The notes under the pieces: generated by a model
Told to the model about the DNA's origin: nothing
Database searches by the model: none
The model's input: the letters and a program-made list of their open reading frames with translations, nothing else
Origin: a bacterium
GTDB lineage: Bacteria > Bacteroidota > Ignavibacteria > Kapaibacteriales > UBA2268
NCBI GenBank assembly: GCA_024711295.1
Contig: JANJTB010000031.1
Span: 118,673-182,672, forward strand
Length of the DNA: 64,000 nt
Direction: 5' to 3'
Shown: piece by piece, positions 7,610 to 17,602 of the stretch
Numbering within the stretch: the stretch's first letter is position 1
Layout: every line of letters starts with the position of its first letter
Program-made: the position numbers and the translations under genes

Positions 7610-10608
7610 TTTTTATTTATCCAATTCAATTTTGAAGTATCAATTGATGAAGGATAAATTTCAGTGCTAAATGCTGGTCTGCCTGTTCTTGCTATATTCA
7701 ATAATACCAATGAATATGATTGATAGTGTATCAACCTGTTCAATACTTTTACATCTTTTAAATCTTTGAATGAAATAATTGAGCATTTCAGATCTTCTGA
7801 ATATTTATGCTCTACATTAGCCATAAGAATGTTTTCAGTCAATGATGCTTTTTTTCCATTATAAATAAAAACATCCTTATCTAAAGAAATACCATTTTTT
7901 AATTGAACTGTAAAATCAGCTAAAACTTGATTATTGCCAGCATTCCCCAAAATCAGAAGTGAATACCTTTCTAAATCTCGTTTGGAAATGTTTGAAGCAA
8001 TTGAATATTCAAAGTCATAACCGCTTTCTTTGAGGGACTTAACAAACTCCATTGCAACAATATACTCAGCACTTTCTTTTTCGGGCAAAATTACCATAGG
8101 TTTAGAATTTAATACTTGATTAAAACTGGTTGGCTTTTCCCATTCGTTAATTTTTCGAAGAGTTTCTAATTCATCATCTAAAGTTACGGACTTTATTTTT
8201 CCTAAGTAAGGCAATCTAAATGTATTGACTGTATCTGTTATAGTCAGATAGTGTTTCTGATTTGTTTCATCTTCGTAATGTATTTTTACAGGTAATGAAA
8301 ATACTCTCTTAATCGAAGATGATATTTTTATTAATAATGAGTCTCCTTCAATTATTGGATCAGCAGAAAATTTTACCTCAGGGATATCTTTGGTTTTAAT
8401 GAAATCATTGATAATATTTCTTATCTTTAAATCTTTATGTGATTCCCTTGTTTTATCGTTAAACTCACTTATCAGGCTTGACCAGTAAGCCCTTTTGCCT
8501 GAATACTTTTCTGAGAAGGACTTCATAACTTCAAAGAATTTTTCATTTCCGACTAATTTTAATAACTCAATAAAAACAAATGCACCTTTTGAATATCCAA
8601 CCACTGCGTCAAATGTATTCCTCTGATATTTAAAATCATTAACAGGATAATTTTTATCGTTTGGGAGTGCGTCAATAGCCATTAAAGCTTTTCTACGCCA
8701 ATCAATAGCTTCTTTTGCATTATTAGTTATAATATTGTAATAATAATTAGTTGAAAAAGTTGTTAGAGCTTCGCACCAGTTACCCATTTCGTAGTCAACA
8801 AATACGCTGTTACCCCACCAATTATGAACAAATTCGTGTGCCAATGAACCAGGAGACAATGTAACCCAAGGCATAGCAGTTAGTTTATCAGATAACAAGG
8901 TGAAACCTGGCATTCCAAATCCTGTAGGGAAAAAGTTTTCAACTATATTAAATGATTTATACGGGTAATTGCCGAATAAGCTTGTGTATTGATCAAAGTA
9001 TTTGATTGATTCATTTAAATATTGCTCAAGGTGAGGCGCATCTTTGTAGTAATATATCCCAAAAGTTACTCCATTGTGCTCTTTAGATTTATGGTTATAT
9101 TTGCCACCAACTAATATCAATTCATCAATAAACTTATCGTTACCTACTCTGTAAGTTGTTTTGTTGTCAGAGGTGACCGGAGTAATATCCCCTGTAGTTA
9201 TCAGCTTATAATCATTTGGAAGTGTAATTTTTGCATTAAATTTTGCTAAATCTTTTTCAGTCTGTGGATAATAGGAACCTCCAGGTAAATAAAATCCTTC
9301 ATTCTCTTTAGGAGAAATAATTCCGGGAGTATTTGAATGCCTCTTTGTCAAATTAATTTCTGTTGGTGAGAAATTCACTACTCCTTGATATTTAATTGTA
9401 ACTTCGAATGTTTCCTTGATGCCTCCGTTTTGGTAAGATTGATTAGCAAACGATTTATTTTTAAGTATAATTTCATTATAATAATCATCAATTTTCCTAA
9501 CTTCGAAGTCTATATTATTATCTTTATCACTTATATTCAATATTTCTATTGTATTTAAAATTTTAAGTGACGAAGATTTCAAAATTGGGTTTTTAAACCT
9601 AATTTTATCAGTACCAAGTATTTGAGATTTTGTTGGAATAATTTCAAGGTTAATTACATGATCAACGGCATAATTTTCACCAAAGTGAGAAGCACCACCC
9701 ATCATTTGCATCTGAGGTTCTTTTTTCTTTGGTGGAATAAATAACACAAAGTTTGCTTGTTTCGAAAGTTCAGAACTGAAATCTATTTTATCAGTTTCTT
9801 CATAGTATATTGGAGTTATAACAGCAATCCTTAAATCTGGTTTTCTGCGTTGCAACATAGCAGCAGTACCCAAAAAGCTGTTAGAATGAAAGTCACCGTT
9901 AAAATGCACTACTTTATGACCAGGGCTATTATTAATAGCTTCAAGAATAGACTCTGCCATTGTTTCGTCCTTAATGCACTGTGCACCATAATAAAGGTAA
10001 AGTGTATTTAACTTGTTATGGCTAAGCTTTTCAACTTCTTTTTTATCACCTATCATTGTTTCCAGAAACTTATCCAAATACTGGTCTTCCTTTAGCAACA
10101 TTGTTTTTGCAATAAATGATTTTTCCTCTTCACTTAGTTTCAGATAACCTGTCATTCCCTCTTGAACATATAGTGCAGCATATTTTCTGGGAATATTTGC
10201 TGCTAACACTTGTGCATGATTAAGCTTGGCAGTTTCTACCAAAGTTTTATAAAACTTTTTATAATCGGGCCAAGGACGACTATTTTTCAGAAATTCTTCT
10301 TCTGATATTTGATCACTTAAATAGCTGTTTAAATGTTTTTGAACATCTTTTTCGAACATCTCCAAAGAAACTATTGTTTTAGGATTCACTTCAAAAAAAC
10401 TTTTGAGATAAATATCCTGAAGATAATGATTTAGACTATCGTCATGAAATTCACCAAAAAAAATCACATCATATTGACTGGTGTTTTTTACTAATTCATC
10501 TATTTGAATTTTCTTCGACACATTAGTATCATATATATAGAATTCGTTTGCGATAGATCGTGAATTTATTAATATCATAAAAAACAATAAGTTAAGTAAT
10601 AATTTCAT
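7606..10608 (-). CDS. ChaN-like (DUF399) domain fused to an M1-family metallopeptidase
   Basis: 1000 residues with an N-terminal signal peptide, so probably exported. Residues about 30-280 match the ChaN/haem-binding-uptake (Tiki-like) domain: VIFFGEFHDDSLNH, SLEMFE and HFNGDFHS. From about 320 there is an M1 N-terminal beta domain, then a gluzincin core with H591-E592-F-V-H595 and E613 (GNWCEALTTF) as the zinc site, and GYSKGAFVF with the catalytic Tyr. The spacing from H595 to the Glu is 17 residues, not the usual 18. The last 180 residues look like a C-terminal accessory domain. Likely a periplasmic or outer-membrane aminopeptidase; the ChaN half may bind haem. Confidence 0.82.
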   Translation of the reverse strand: MKLLLNLLFFMILINSRSIANEFYIYDTNVSKKIQIDELVKNTSQYDVIFFGEFHDDSLNHYLQDIYLKSFFEVNPKTIVSLEMFEKDVQKHLNSYLSDQISEEEFLKNSRPWPDYKKFYKTLVETAKLNHAQVLAANIPRKYAALYVQEGMTGYLKLSEEEKSFIAKTMLLKEDQYLDKFLETMIGDKKEVEKLSHNKLNTLYLYYGAQCIKDETMAESILEAINNSPGHKVVHFNGDFHSNSFLGTAAMLQRRKPDLRIAVITPIYYEETDKIDFSSELSKQANFVLFIPPKKKEPQMQMMGGASHFGENYAVDHVINLEIIPTKSQILGTDKIRFKNPILKSSSLKILNTIEILNISDKDNNIDFEVRKIDDYYNEIILKNKSFANQSYQNGGIKETFEVTIKYQGVVNFSPTEINLTKRHSNTPGIISPKENEGFYLPGGSYYPQTEKDLAKFNAKITLPNDYKLITTGDITPVTSDNKTTYRVGNDKFIDELILVGGKYNHKSKEHNGVTFGIYYYKDAPHLEQYLNESIKYFDQYTSLFGNYPYKSFNIVENFFPTGFGMPGFTLLSDKLTAMPWVTLSPGSLAHEFVHNWWGNSVFVDYEMGNWCEALTTFSTNYYYNIITNNAKEAIDWRRKALMAIDALPNDKNYPVNDFKYQRNTFDAVVGYSKGAFVFIELLKLVGNEKFFEVMKSFSEKYSGKRAYWSSLISEFNDKTRESHKDLKIRNIINDFIKTKDIPEVKFSADPIIEGDSLLIKISSSIKRVFSLPVKIHYEDETNQKHYLTITDTVNTFRLPYLGKIKSVTLDDELETLRKINEWEKPTSFNQVLNSKPMVILPEKESAEYIVAMEFVKSLKESGYDFEYSIASNISKRDLERYSLLILGNAGNNQVLADFTVQLKNGISLDKDVFIYNGKKASLTENILMANVEHKYSEDLKCSIISFKDLKDVKVLNRLIHYQSYSLVLLNIARTGRPAFSTEIYPSSIDTSKLNWINKN

Positions 10609-10806
10609 TTAAATCAATCCTTTTTTTAAAATTTTTTTAATTGTTATAGCTTAAAAATAATATTTTTTTTTGTTAGTATTGTAATTTATCATATTTTTAT
10701 GTCAAATATTTCGAAATTATATTTTAATAATATTTTTCATAAAATTTAATATTAACTTTTTCATCTTTAAGTCAATTTAATTAGCTTTTTATGGAACTCT
10801 TTGGAT

Positions 10807-11652
10807 ATGAACACAAACAGTCAAATTAACTTCAAAGAATACAGGACTCTTAAAGATATATTGTTAGATTCATTCAAATTCAACCGGGCTGAATTTAAGA
10901 GATTTTTTAAATTTCAATTAATATTTTTAGTTCCGGCTTTATTATTGTTAGGAATTGTTATTGGGCTTTACAGAGCTGAACTTTTTGAAAATACTATTCC
11001 TAATCCTAGTGAAGAAGTATTTTCTTACAATTATATAGAATACTTTTTAATTAACTATGGAGTGAGATTTATTGTCTATTTCATAGCAATTTCCCTTTCA
11101 ACTTCAGTTACAATTACTTATCTGTTTATGTATGTCAATCAATTAAATTTTAACAATAAAGAATTTATTTCTGAGCTTAAACAAATAATTCATAAAGTTT
11201 TTGGATTGGTTTTCATACAGTTGTTACTTGTAAGTATTGGATTTTCCTTCTTTATATTTCCAGGTGTTTATTTTTTGAGTGTATTTTCATTGTCAACAGC
11301 AATCATGATTTTCGAAGACTCAGGGATATTAAATTCATTTAAGCGTAGTTTTTATTTCACCAATAGCTCGTTGATAAAAACTATTTCAATGTTACTTATT
11401 TTAACATTTATTTCTTCGCTGATGATTTTGGTAATCAATTTACCTTCTTTATCACTTTCTATACTTGAATATTACAATGTTTTCAAAATATCAGAGTCAG
11501 AATTCATTTTTCATTTCAACATATTTGCAGGAATAATATTCCTTTTGTCATTTATGGTCTATTCTTTTATATCTACAACACTAACACTTTATTACTTCAG
11601 TCAATACGAATATAAAGAATCCAGAAAAATTCCCAAAACTGTTAATAATTAA
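10807..11652 (+). CDS. Polytopic membrane protein, unknown function
   Basis: 281 residues from ATG 10807; a TTG at 10801 would add two residues. A basic N-terminus (LDSFKFNRAEFKRFFKF) is followed by about six membrane segments. The pattern, including FPGVYFLSVFSLSTAIMIFEDSGILNSFKRS, resembles the loosely related DUF975/YciC-type and glycerophosphodiester-phosphodiesterase membrane domains. That resemblance is weak. It lies 17 bases upstream of the guanine deaminase gene and may be co-transcribed with it. Confidence 0.6.
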   Translation: MNTNSQINFKEYRTLKDILLDSFKFNRAEFKRFFKFQLIFLVPALLLLGIVIGLYRAELFENTIPNPSEEVFSYNYIEYFLINYGVRFIVYFIAISLSTSVTITYLFMYVNQLNFNNKEFISELKQIIHKVFGLVFIQLLLVSIGFSFFIFPGVYFLSVFSLSTAIMIFEDSGILNSFKRSFYFTNSSLIKTISMLLILTFISSLMILVINLPSLSLSILEYYNVFKISESEFIFHFNIFAGIIFLLSFMVYSFISTTLTLYYFSQYEYKESRKIPKTVNN

Positions 11653-11669
11653 TAAATAAAAGAGAATAT

Positions 11670-12941
11670 ATGATAATCCATTCAAATTTCCTGAAGCCAG
11701 GGCCAAACAAAAAAATGGAGTTCTTTCAACATCACTATTTATCATTTGATAAGAATGGTGTCATAGATTATTTCGGAAGTGAATATGATAAAATCCCTAA
11801 CAGTGAGAATAAGTCAAAAAAAGTAATGACCGAATTTATAATAATGCCAGGGTTGATAGATTTACATTCTCATATTACTCAATTTCCAGCTATTGGAATT
11901 GGTAAGGGTGGTTTGCTGGAATGGTTGGATAACTATATTTTCCCATTGGAAAAAAAGTTCGAACAAACTGAGTATGCTTATTATTTATCAGAGCTTTTCT
12001 TTAATGAAGCGATAAAGTACGGCACAACTACTATTGTTACATATTCAAACTCATCATTTGAAGGCACTGATGCAGCATTCGAAATTGCCAAAGATAATGG
12101 ATTAAGAGTATTCATCGGTAATTCACTTATGGACTGGAATTTAAATGATAACTTTGGGAAAAGTACATCAGAAAATCTTTCGATAACCAATAAATTGATT
12201 TCAAAGTGGCACAAGTTCAACGACCAAATAAATTACATTCTAACTCCAAGGTATGCTCTTGTAAGCTCTTTTGAATTGATGCAAAAGGTATCAGAAATAG
12301 CAACAAAAGAAGATTTGTTTATACAAACACACTTAGCAGAAAACCTAAGTGAAATTAAAAAAATAAAAGATTGCTACCCAAATTTTGATTCATATACACA
12401 AGTTTATGAAAAATCAGGTGTCTTGACCGATAAGACTCTGCTTGCTCATTGTATTCAGCTTAGTGATGAAGAAATTAAAATCATTGAAAAAAACAACTCT
12501 TCAATAGTTCACTGCCCAAGTTCAAATAATTATTTAAGGAGCGGATTTTTCAATATTTTTGATAAACGAAAATCTAATATAAGAAAGTCACTAGGCTCAG
12601 ATGTTGCTGCAGGTACTTCACTTTCGATGTTAAATGAAGCAAAAGAAGCCATCAACACAAACAAAACAATAAACATATTGCAGCATGGCAGTGTTGAAGA
12701 ACTTGGAGCAGACGAGGTTTTGTGGATGATTACAAAAGGCTCTGCTGAGATTTTACATCTTCAAGATAAAATTGGAGATTTTATGGTTGGGATGTTAGCA
12801 GATTTTATAGCTATAAACACCGATAAAATACCGATGTATGATCTTGAATTGACACCGGAAAATTTATGTTCACGTTTGGTATACTCAATTTCGAACCGCT
12901 ACGTTGACCTGACATACTCAAGGGGTATTCGACTGCATTAG
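11670..12941 (+). CDS. guaD: Guanine deaminase (amidohydrolase superfamily)
   Basis: 423 residues. Zinc ligands appear in PGLIDLHSHITQF (H66, H68), IQTHLAE and LLAHCIQ, with the catalytic Asp in LGSDVAAG. The segments GLLEWLDNYIFPLE and VHCPSSN are typical of guanine deaminases rather than other amidohydrolases. It would convert guanine to xanthine in the cytoplasm for purine salvage or nitrogen release. The stop lies nine bases from the end of the convergent kinase gene. A related 8-oxoguanine or other purine deaminase role is possible. Confidence 0.83.
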   Translation: MIIHSNFLKPGPNKKMEFFQHHYLSFDKNGVIDYFGSEYDKIPNSENKSKKVMTEFIIMPGLIDLHSHITQFPAIGIGKGGLLEWLDNYIFPLEKKFEQTEYAYYLSELFFNEAIKYGTTTIVTYSNSSFEGTDAAFEIAKDNGLRVFIGNSLMDWNLNDNFGKSTSENLSITNKLISKWHKFNDQINYILTPRYALVSSFELMQKVSEIATKEDLFIQTHLAENLSEIKKIKDCYPNFDSYTQVYEKSGVLTDKTLLAHCIQLSDEEIKIIEKNNSSIVHCPSSNNYLRSGFFNIFDKRKSNIRKSLGSDVAAGTSLSMLNEAKEAINTNKTINILQHGSVEELGADEVLWMITKGSAEILHLQDKIGDFMVGMLADFIAINTDKIPMYDLELTPENLCSRLVYSISNRYVDLTYSRGIRLH

Positions 12942-12950
12942 TTATAAAAT

Positions 12951-14324
12951 CTAATATTCTTTGATTTTCATAGGGTTAAGCAATGGTAAAGTAAAACTAA
13001 AAGTCGTACCAACACCTAAAGTACTCTCGGCATATATTACGCAGTCTTTGTGCATTTCAATAAATTCTTTGCATAAAATCAAACCTAATCCTGTCCCCTT
13101 TTCATTTTTTGTTCCATGATGCTTGAAATTTGAGTCAGGTTTAAATAATTTTTCAATATTTTCTGCACTAATACCTATACCAAAATCTTTCACCTGTGTC
13201 AATGCAAATTTACCATCCTTAAGTATGCTAGTTGACACAATTATTTTGGAACCCTCGAAACTAAACTTAATTGCATTAGAAATTAAATTTCTTACAACGG
13301 TATTAACCAAATTAATATCAGCAAATAATTCTCTATCCAGATTATTATCGAATTCAATAGATATTTTTTTGTTAGATGCACTAAGCTTCTGCAATGAAAT
13401 ATTATTCAAAATGATATAATTCAGGTTGCAGGGCTCAGGATTAAATTCTACTCTGCTTTGCTGACTTCTTGCCCAAATAAGTAAATTATTTAACAACTCA
13501 TAAATTTCTTTTGATGAGCTGTCAAGCATTTTAAGAATATCAAGCAAGTCTTTCTCATCTAAGCTGTTAAACTCTGAATAAGCTAAATTTGCTGCCTGAT
13601 GAAAATTTGAAATAGGATTTTTTAAGTCATGTGAAATGATTGAAAAAAACTTATCTTTTGTAGCATTCAAATGGATTAATTCATCGTTTTGATTAGTAAT
13701 AATGTTGTTCTTCTCTTCTAAAATCTGATTTTCAAGGTAAACGGTTTCCCGCTCAATAAATTTATTAAATACCAGTTTAACTACTATAAATACAACTGAT
13801 ATTGTAAATAAAACAGTAACAGTTAAATCAATAAATTTAGCTGCATCATTTTGATAATTTCTTACAATGGATGGATTAAAAAACTCCACAATTACTAAAA
13901 CTAAATAAAATACAATAATTACTAGGAATATTATTACAGAACTGGTACCACGAGTTATCATTGAATAAATCATAGCAACAATCAACAATGTATAAAATGC
14001 CATTCCATCTATACCATCAAAATAGTACCATCCTAAGCCAATTGATATCAAAGACAGAGTAAATTGAAAATATAAAACAGGTAAAAATCTGAATTTGAAA
14101 CGACTAAATAAATAACATACCAAGAATGCAAGAAAAGAAACAACACTAATTATATCAATTTGAGAATTCTGTTGAATAAAATAATTAAGAAATACACTAG
14201 AAAACATGAATACAGTTGAAATAAAAACAGTGAATTTAAGTAATTGAGTCTGGAATGAATCCTTGCTCACATCACCTAAAGCCACCATAATGAATTTATC
14301 AAACAAAGATATCGAATTACTCAT
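12951..14324 (-). CDS. Membrane-bound sensor histidine kinase
   Basis: 457 residues. Roughly six membrane segments occupy 28-190, a short coiled linker follows (191-225), then HisKA with phospho-acceptor H232 in IISHDLKNPISN. The HATPase domain shows NLISNAIKFS (N box), VKDFGIGIS (G1) and GTGLGLILCKEF (G2). The membrane sensor is a 7TM-like hydrophobic block without an obvious ligand domain. No response regulator gene is adjacent, so it is an orphan kinase. The partner cannot be named. Confidence 0.85.
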   Translation of the reverse strand: MSNSISLFDKFIMVALGDVSKDSFQTQLLKFTVFISTVFMFSSVFLNYFIQQNSQIDIISVVSFLAFLVCYLFSRFKFRFLPVLYFQFTLSLISIGLGWYYFDGIDGMAFYTLLIVAMIYSMITRGTSSVIIFLVIIVFYLVLVIVEFFNPSIVRNYQNDAAKFIDLTVTVLFTISVVFIVVKLVFNKFIERETVYLENQILEEKNNIITNQNDELIHLNATKDKFFSIISHDLKNPISNFHQAANLAYSEFNSLDEKDLLDILKMLDSSSKEIYELLNNLLIWARSQQSRVEFNPEPCNLNYIILNNISLQKLSASNKKISIEFDNNLDRELFADINLVNTVVRNLISNAIKFSFEGSKIIVSTSILKDGKFALTQVKDFGIGISAENIEKLFKPDSNFKHHGTKNEKGTGLGLILCKEFIEMHKDCVIYAESTLGVGTTFSFTLPLLNPMKIKEY

Positions 14325-14460
14325 GTTTTCAATATTTTTTTGTAATATTTAGCAAATATACTAAACTACAACCATTAATACAAAATATTTATAACAATTT
14401 AATTTGCTTTTATCAAAAATTGAATATGATTTAAATACGTCTTTTTATTTACTTCAAAAC

Positions 14461-14491
14461 TTTGCTGTTAAAAATAAATGCAGTAAATTTG
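14461..14491 (+). promoter_or_regulatory. Bacteroidota-type promoter of gcvPA
   Basis: TTTG at 14461-14464, a spacer of exactly 19 bases, then TAAATTTG at 14484-14491 match the published Bacteroidota -33/-7 pattern (TTTG, TAnnTTTG). It lies 50 bases before the gcvPA ATG. This is the best promoter match I found and supports the taxonomic guess. Confidence 0.65.
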
Positions 14492-14540
14492 TAAGTTAAA
14501 TTATTTACATTTTAGAAAATCTAATTTTTTAGGAGATAAA

Positions 14541-15881
14541 ATGACGTTCGTTCCTAATACGGATAGCGAAAGACAGAAAATGTTAGACTCTATTGGGGTC
14601 GGAAATATTGACGATTTATTACAGAACATTCCATCACAAGTAAAATTAACCAAACCACTAAATTTACCAAAAACATTATCAGAGTTTGAAGTAATCAAAT
14701 TGTTGAAAGAATTTGCAGGTAAAAATGTCTCTTCTGAAAGCAACAGTTGCTTTTTAGGAGCAGGTGCTTACGATCATTTTGTACCATCAATAGTAGGTGC
14801 AGTACTTAGTAAGCCGGAATTCAAGACCGCTTATACACCATATCAGGCAGAAGTTTCTCAAGGAACTCTTCAAGCAATGTATGAGTTTCAGTCTATGATA
14901 TGCGAACTTACAGGAATGGATGTTTCCAACGCTTCATTATATGATGCCGGAAGCGGATTGGCCGAAGCTTGCTTTTTGGCAAATGCACACAATAGAAAAA
15001 CTGAATTTCTGATCGCAGGAAAAATTAACCCATCATATTTGACTGTCACAAAGACAATTACTGATGGCAGAGAATATACTTTTAGAGAATTTATTAACAA
15101 TGACGGTACAGCCGACATAGCAAAGCTTGAATCAGAAATTTCAGACAAAACGTCTGCTGTTATAGTGCAAATGCCTAACTTTTATGGTAACCTGGAAGAT
15201 GTTTACGAAATTGAAAGAATAGCTCATTCCAAAAAAGCACTATTTATTGTTTCAGTGAATCCAATGTCGTTAGGCCTTATTGAACCTCCCGGAAAATACA
15301 ATGCTGATGTTGTAATAGGCGAAGGTCAGCCATTAGGAATATCTCTTAATTTTGGCGGTCCATACCTGGGATTATTTGCTTGTAAGAATGAATTCGTAAG
15401 GAAAATTCCAGGTAGATTAGCAGGCATTACTGAAGATTTAGATGGCAAACGTTGCTTTGTTCTTACACTTCAAACTCGTGAGCAACAAATTAAGCGTGAA
15501 AAAGCTACCTCAAATATTTGTACTAACCAAGGTCTTTTTATGCTTGCAGCAACAGTTTACATGGAAACTATGGGCAAAGAGGGACTGAAAGAGGTTGCAT
15601 ATCAATCATTTCAAAAAGCACATTACTTAGCTGTTGAAATTTCTAAAATTAATGGGTTTTCGTTGTTAAATGATAAACCTTTCTTTAATGAATTTGCAAT
15701 TAAGGTGCCGGTAAGTGTAAGCGAAATCAAGAATAAATGTATCGCAAATAATATCATTGCCGGTTTTGATGTAACATCTGAGAATGGTAATACCCCTACT
15801 TTGCTCATAGCAGTAACTGAAAAAAGAACCAAAGAAGAAATGGATAAATTCATTGATATTTTGAGAACATTTTCTAAGTAA
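14541..15881 (+). CDS. gcvPA: Glycine dehydrogenase (decarboxylating) subunit 1
   Basis: 446 residues, matching the N-terminal half of GcvP in its split form. Typical segments are MTFVPNTDSERQKML, CFLGAGAYDHFVPS, AYTPYQAEVSQGTLQAMYEFQ and NFGGPYLGLFA. Together with GcvPB, which carries the PLP lysine and is not in this window, it forms the P-protein of the glycine cleavage system. A Shine-Dalgarno-like AGGAGA lies seven bases before ATG 14541. Its TAA stop overlaps the next gene's ATG by one base, so it heads an operon with ftsB-like, ROK and ridA genes. RidA downstream is notable because RidA protects PLP enzymes. Confidence 0.93.
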   Translation: MTFVPNTDSERQKMLDSIGVGNIDDLLQNIPSQVKLTKPLNLPKTLSEFEVIKLLKEFAGKNVSSESNSCFLGAGAYDHFVPSIVGAVLSKPEFKTAYTPYQAEVSQGTLQAMYEFQSMICELTGMDVSNASLYDAGSGLAEACFLANAHNRKTEFLIAGKINPSYLTVTKTITDGREYTFREFINNDGTADIAKLESEISDKTSAVIVQMPNFYGNLEDVYEIERIAHSKKALFIVSVNPMSLGLIEPPGKYNADVVIGEGQPLGISLNFGGPYLGLFACKNEFVRKIPGRLAGITEDLDGKRCFVLTLQTREQQIKREKATSNICTNQGLFMLAATVYMETMGKEGLKEVAYQSFQKAHYLAVEISKINGFSLLNDKPFFNEFAIKVPVSVSEIKNKCIANNIIAGFDVTSENGNTPTLLIAVTEKRTKEEMDKFIDILRTFSK

Positions 15882-16192
15882 TGACTGAATCTAACGAAAT
15901 AAATCAAAATCCAAAGCGCCGAATTTCAATAATCGGCGTTTTGATTTTTGTTGTTTTTGCTGTAATAATAATTTTCTCCGATTATGGGTTGCTTAATAGA
16001 TTCAAATTAGAATATAAAAGGCTGACCCTGAAGGATGAAATTCAAAAGAAGTCTAAGTTGAGTGATTCTTTAAAAAATCAAATTGAACTTTTGAAATACG
16101 ACCCTGCTACAATTGAGAGAATAGCCAGAGAAAAATATGGAATGAAGCGAAAAAATGAGGAAGTTTATTATTTACCGAAGGAAAAAAAATAG
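15881..16192 (+). CDS. FtsB/DivIC-like septum formation initiator
   Basis: 103 residues: a short cytoplasmic N-terminus, one membrane segment (about 16-34, IIGVLIFVVFAVIIIFSDYG), a coiled coil (YKRLTLKDEIQKKSKLSD..NQIELLK) and the family ending DPATIERIAREKYGMKRKNEEVYYL. FtsB/DivIC proteins bridge FtsL and FtsQ in the divisome. Its start overlaps the gcvPA stop by one base, and the ROK gene starts immediately after its stop. Confidence 0.85.
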   Translation: MTESNEINQNPKRRISIIGVLIFVVFAVIIIFSDYGLLNRFKLEYKRLTLKDEIQKKSKLSDSLKNQIELLKYDPATIERIAREKYGMKRKNEEVYYLPKEKK

Positions 16193-17128
16193 TTGATATT
16201 GGCTTATGATATTGGTGGCACAAGCATTAAAGCCGGTGTTTTTGACAATGATGTTAATTTGATCAAAAAAATTAAACATAGTTATGGTAGTGATGCTTTC
16301 AAAGATGAATTCCCCGATATATTAATATCAAATTTATTTGATATTTTTCAGAAGTTTTCAACTGAATTCAAAATTTCGGTTATTGGGTGCGGAGTACCTG
16401 GAGTGGTTGACTCTGAAGGTGTTGTTGAAGTGGCTCCAAACATGAAAAATATCCGTAAATACCCTTTAAAAAAATTACTTTCAAGCAAAGTTGATGTAGA
16501 TGTAGTATTGGATAATGACGCAAATACAGCAGCGTTGGCAGAGCTTTATAAAGGAAATGGAAGAGGTATAAGTAACTTTGTTTATGTTACATTGGGCACT
16601 GGTATAGGCGGTGCTATTATCTTTAATGGTAAGCTTTACAAAGGCGAGTCAGGGGGTGCTGGTGAAATTGGTCATATAATTATTGATTACAATAATCATT
16701 CATACGATGATAGGAATTATCGTTATGGCACAATTGAAGTACTTGCAGGCAGACAAGGTATTCTTAATTTAACTAGTGAATTATTAAAGGATTACCCTCA
16801 CTCACCTTTAAATCAAATTGATTACGATATTCAGAACATTTCAGAATTATCTGAAGTTTATGACGAGTTATCCAATGAAGTTCTTACAATTACAGGAAAT
16901 AGAATAGGTACTGCGTTATCTTCTGTTGCAAATATTCTGGATATTCCCACTTTTATAATAGGCGGTGGTATTTCCAAGTCGAAAGTTTTAATTAACGAAA
17001 TCAAAAGAACTCTTGTTAAGAGAACCATACCATCAATTTCCAATAGAATTAATGTAATAAATGCTCATTTTATGGATGAGACGGGAATTTATGGTGCTGC
17101 AACTTTAACAAAATTTATAGAATACTAA
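16193..17128 (+). CDS. ROK family sugar kinase (glucokinase-like)
   Basis: 311 residues starting at TTG 16193, directly after the previous stop. The N-terminal phosphate loop is [15 protein letters not shown]. The sugar-binding [11 protein letters not shown] and GAGEIGHI motifs and the GTGIGG loop are intact. The ROK zinc motif (CxCGxxGCxE) is replaced by [11 protein letters not shown], so this is a zinc-less ROK protein. There is no N-terminal DNA-binding domain, so it is a kinase rather than a repressor, most likely for glucose or an amino sugar. Confidence 0.83.
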   Translation: MILAYDIGGTSIKAGVFDNDVNLIKKIKHSYGSDAFKDEFPDILISNLFDIFQKFSTEFKISVIGCGVPGVVDSEGVVEVAPNMKNIRKYPLKKLLSSKVDVDVVLDNDANTAALAELYKGNGRGISNFVYVTLGTGIGGAIIFNGKLYKGESGGAGEIGHIIIDYNNHSYDDRNYRYGTIEVLAGRQGILNLTSELLKDYPHSPLNQIDYDIQNISELSEVYDELSNEVLTITGNRIGTALSSVANILDIPTFIIGGGISKSKVLINEIKRTLVKRTIPSISNRINVINAHFMDETGIYGAATLTKFIEY

Positions 17129-17145
17129 TACTAAGGATTAATCAA

Positions 17146-17526
17146 ATGAAAGAAAAAATTATAACCGAAAATGCTCCTGCACCTATCGGCCCATATTCAC
17201 AAGCAATCAAAGCAAGCGGAAATTTCATTTTTGTATCGGGGCAAATCCCATTACTTCCTGATGGAACTCTTGCAGGTGAAGATATTGTTGCTCAGACACA
17301 CCAATCAATTCGAAATATCAGAGCTATTTTGGAAGAATCCGGAAGTACTCTCGAAGATGTGGTAAAAACTACAGTGCTGATGCTTGACATGAATGAGTTT
17401 GCAACAATGAATTCAGTCTATAATGAATATTTTGAAAGCAGCAAACCTGCAAGAGCAGCTTACCAGGTATCAAGATTACCTAAAGATGTTAGAATTGAAA
17501 TCGAAGCTATTGCTTTAGTAAAATAA
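17146..17526 (+). CDS. ridA: RidA family enamine/imine deaminase
   Basis: 126 residues, full length for the family. It begins [18 protein letters not shown] and carries the conserved Arg in [24 protein letters not shown]. RidA hydrolyses reactive 2-aminoacrylate and related imines made by PLP enzymes. A ribosome-binding AAGGA precedes ATG 17146, and it is the last gene of the gcvPA run, closed by the hairpin at 17545-17580. Confidence 0.95.
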   Translation: MKEKIITENAPAPIGPYSQAIKASGNFIFVSGQIPLLPDGTLAGEDIVAQTHQSIRNIRAILEESGSTLEDVVKTTVLMLDMNEFATMNSVYNEYFESSKPARAAYQVSRLPKDVRIEIEAIALVK

Positions 17527-17544
17527 TAATTGTTAGTTCCGTTT

Positions 17545-17580
17545 ATGAACATCATTTGGTATCAGCCAGATGATGTTCAT
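17545..17580 (+). terminator. Rho-independent-type terminator after ridA
   Basis: Arms 17545-17559 and 17566-17580 pair over 15 bases with a single G-T wobble around a six-base loop. A run of six T follows four A residues after the right arm. It overlaps the first possible ATG of the next gene and so argues for the start at 17603. Confidence 0.75.
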
Positions 17581-17602
17581 AAAATTTTTTGCAAAGTATT
17601 TA

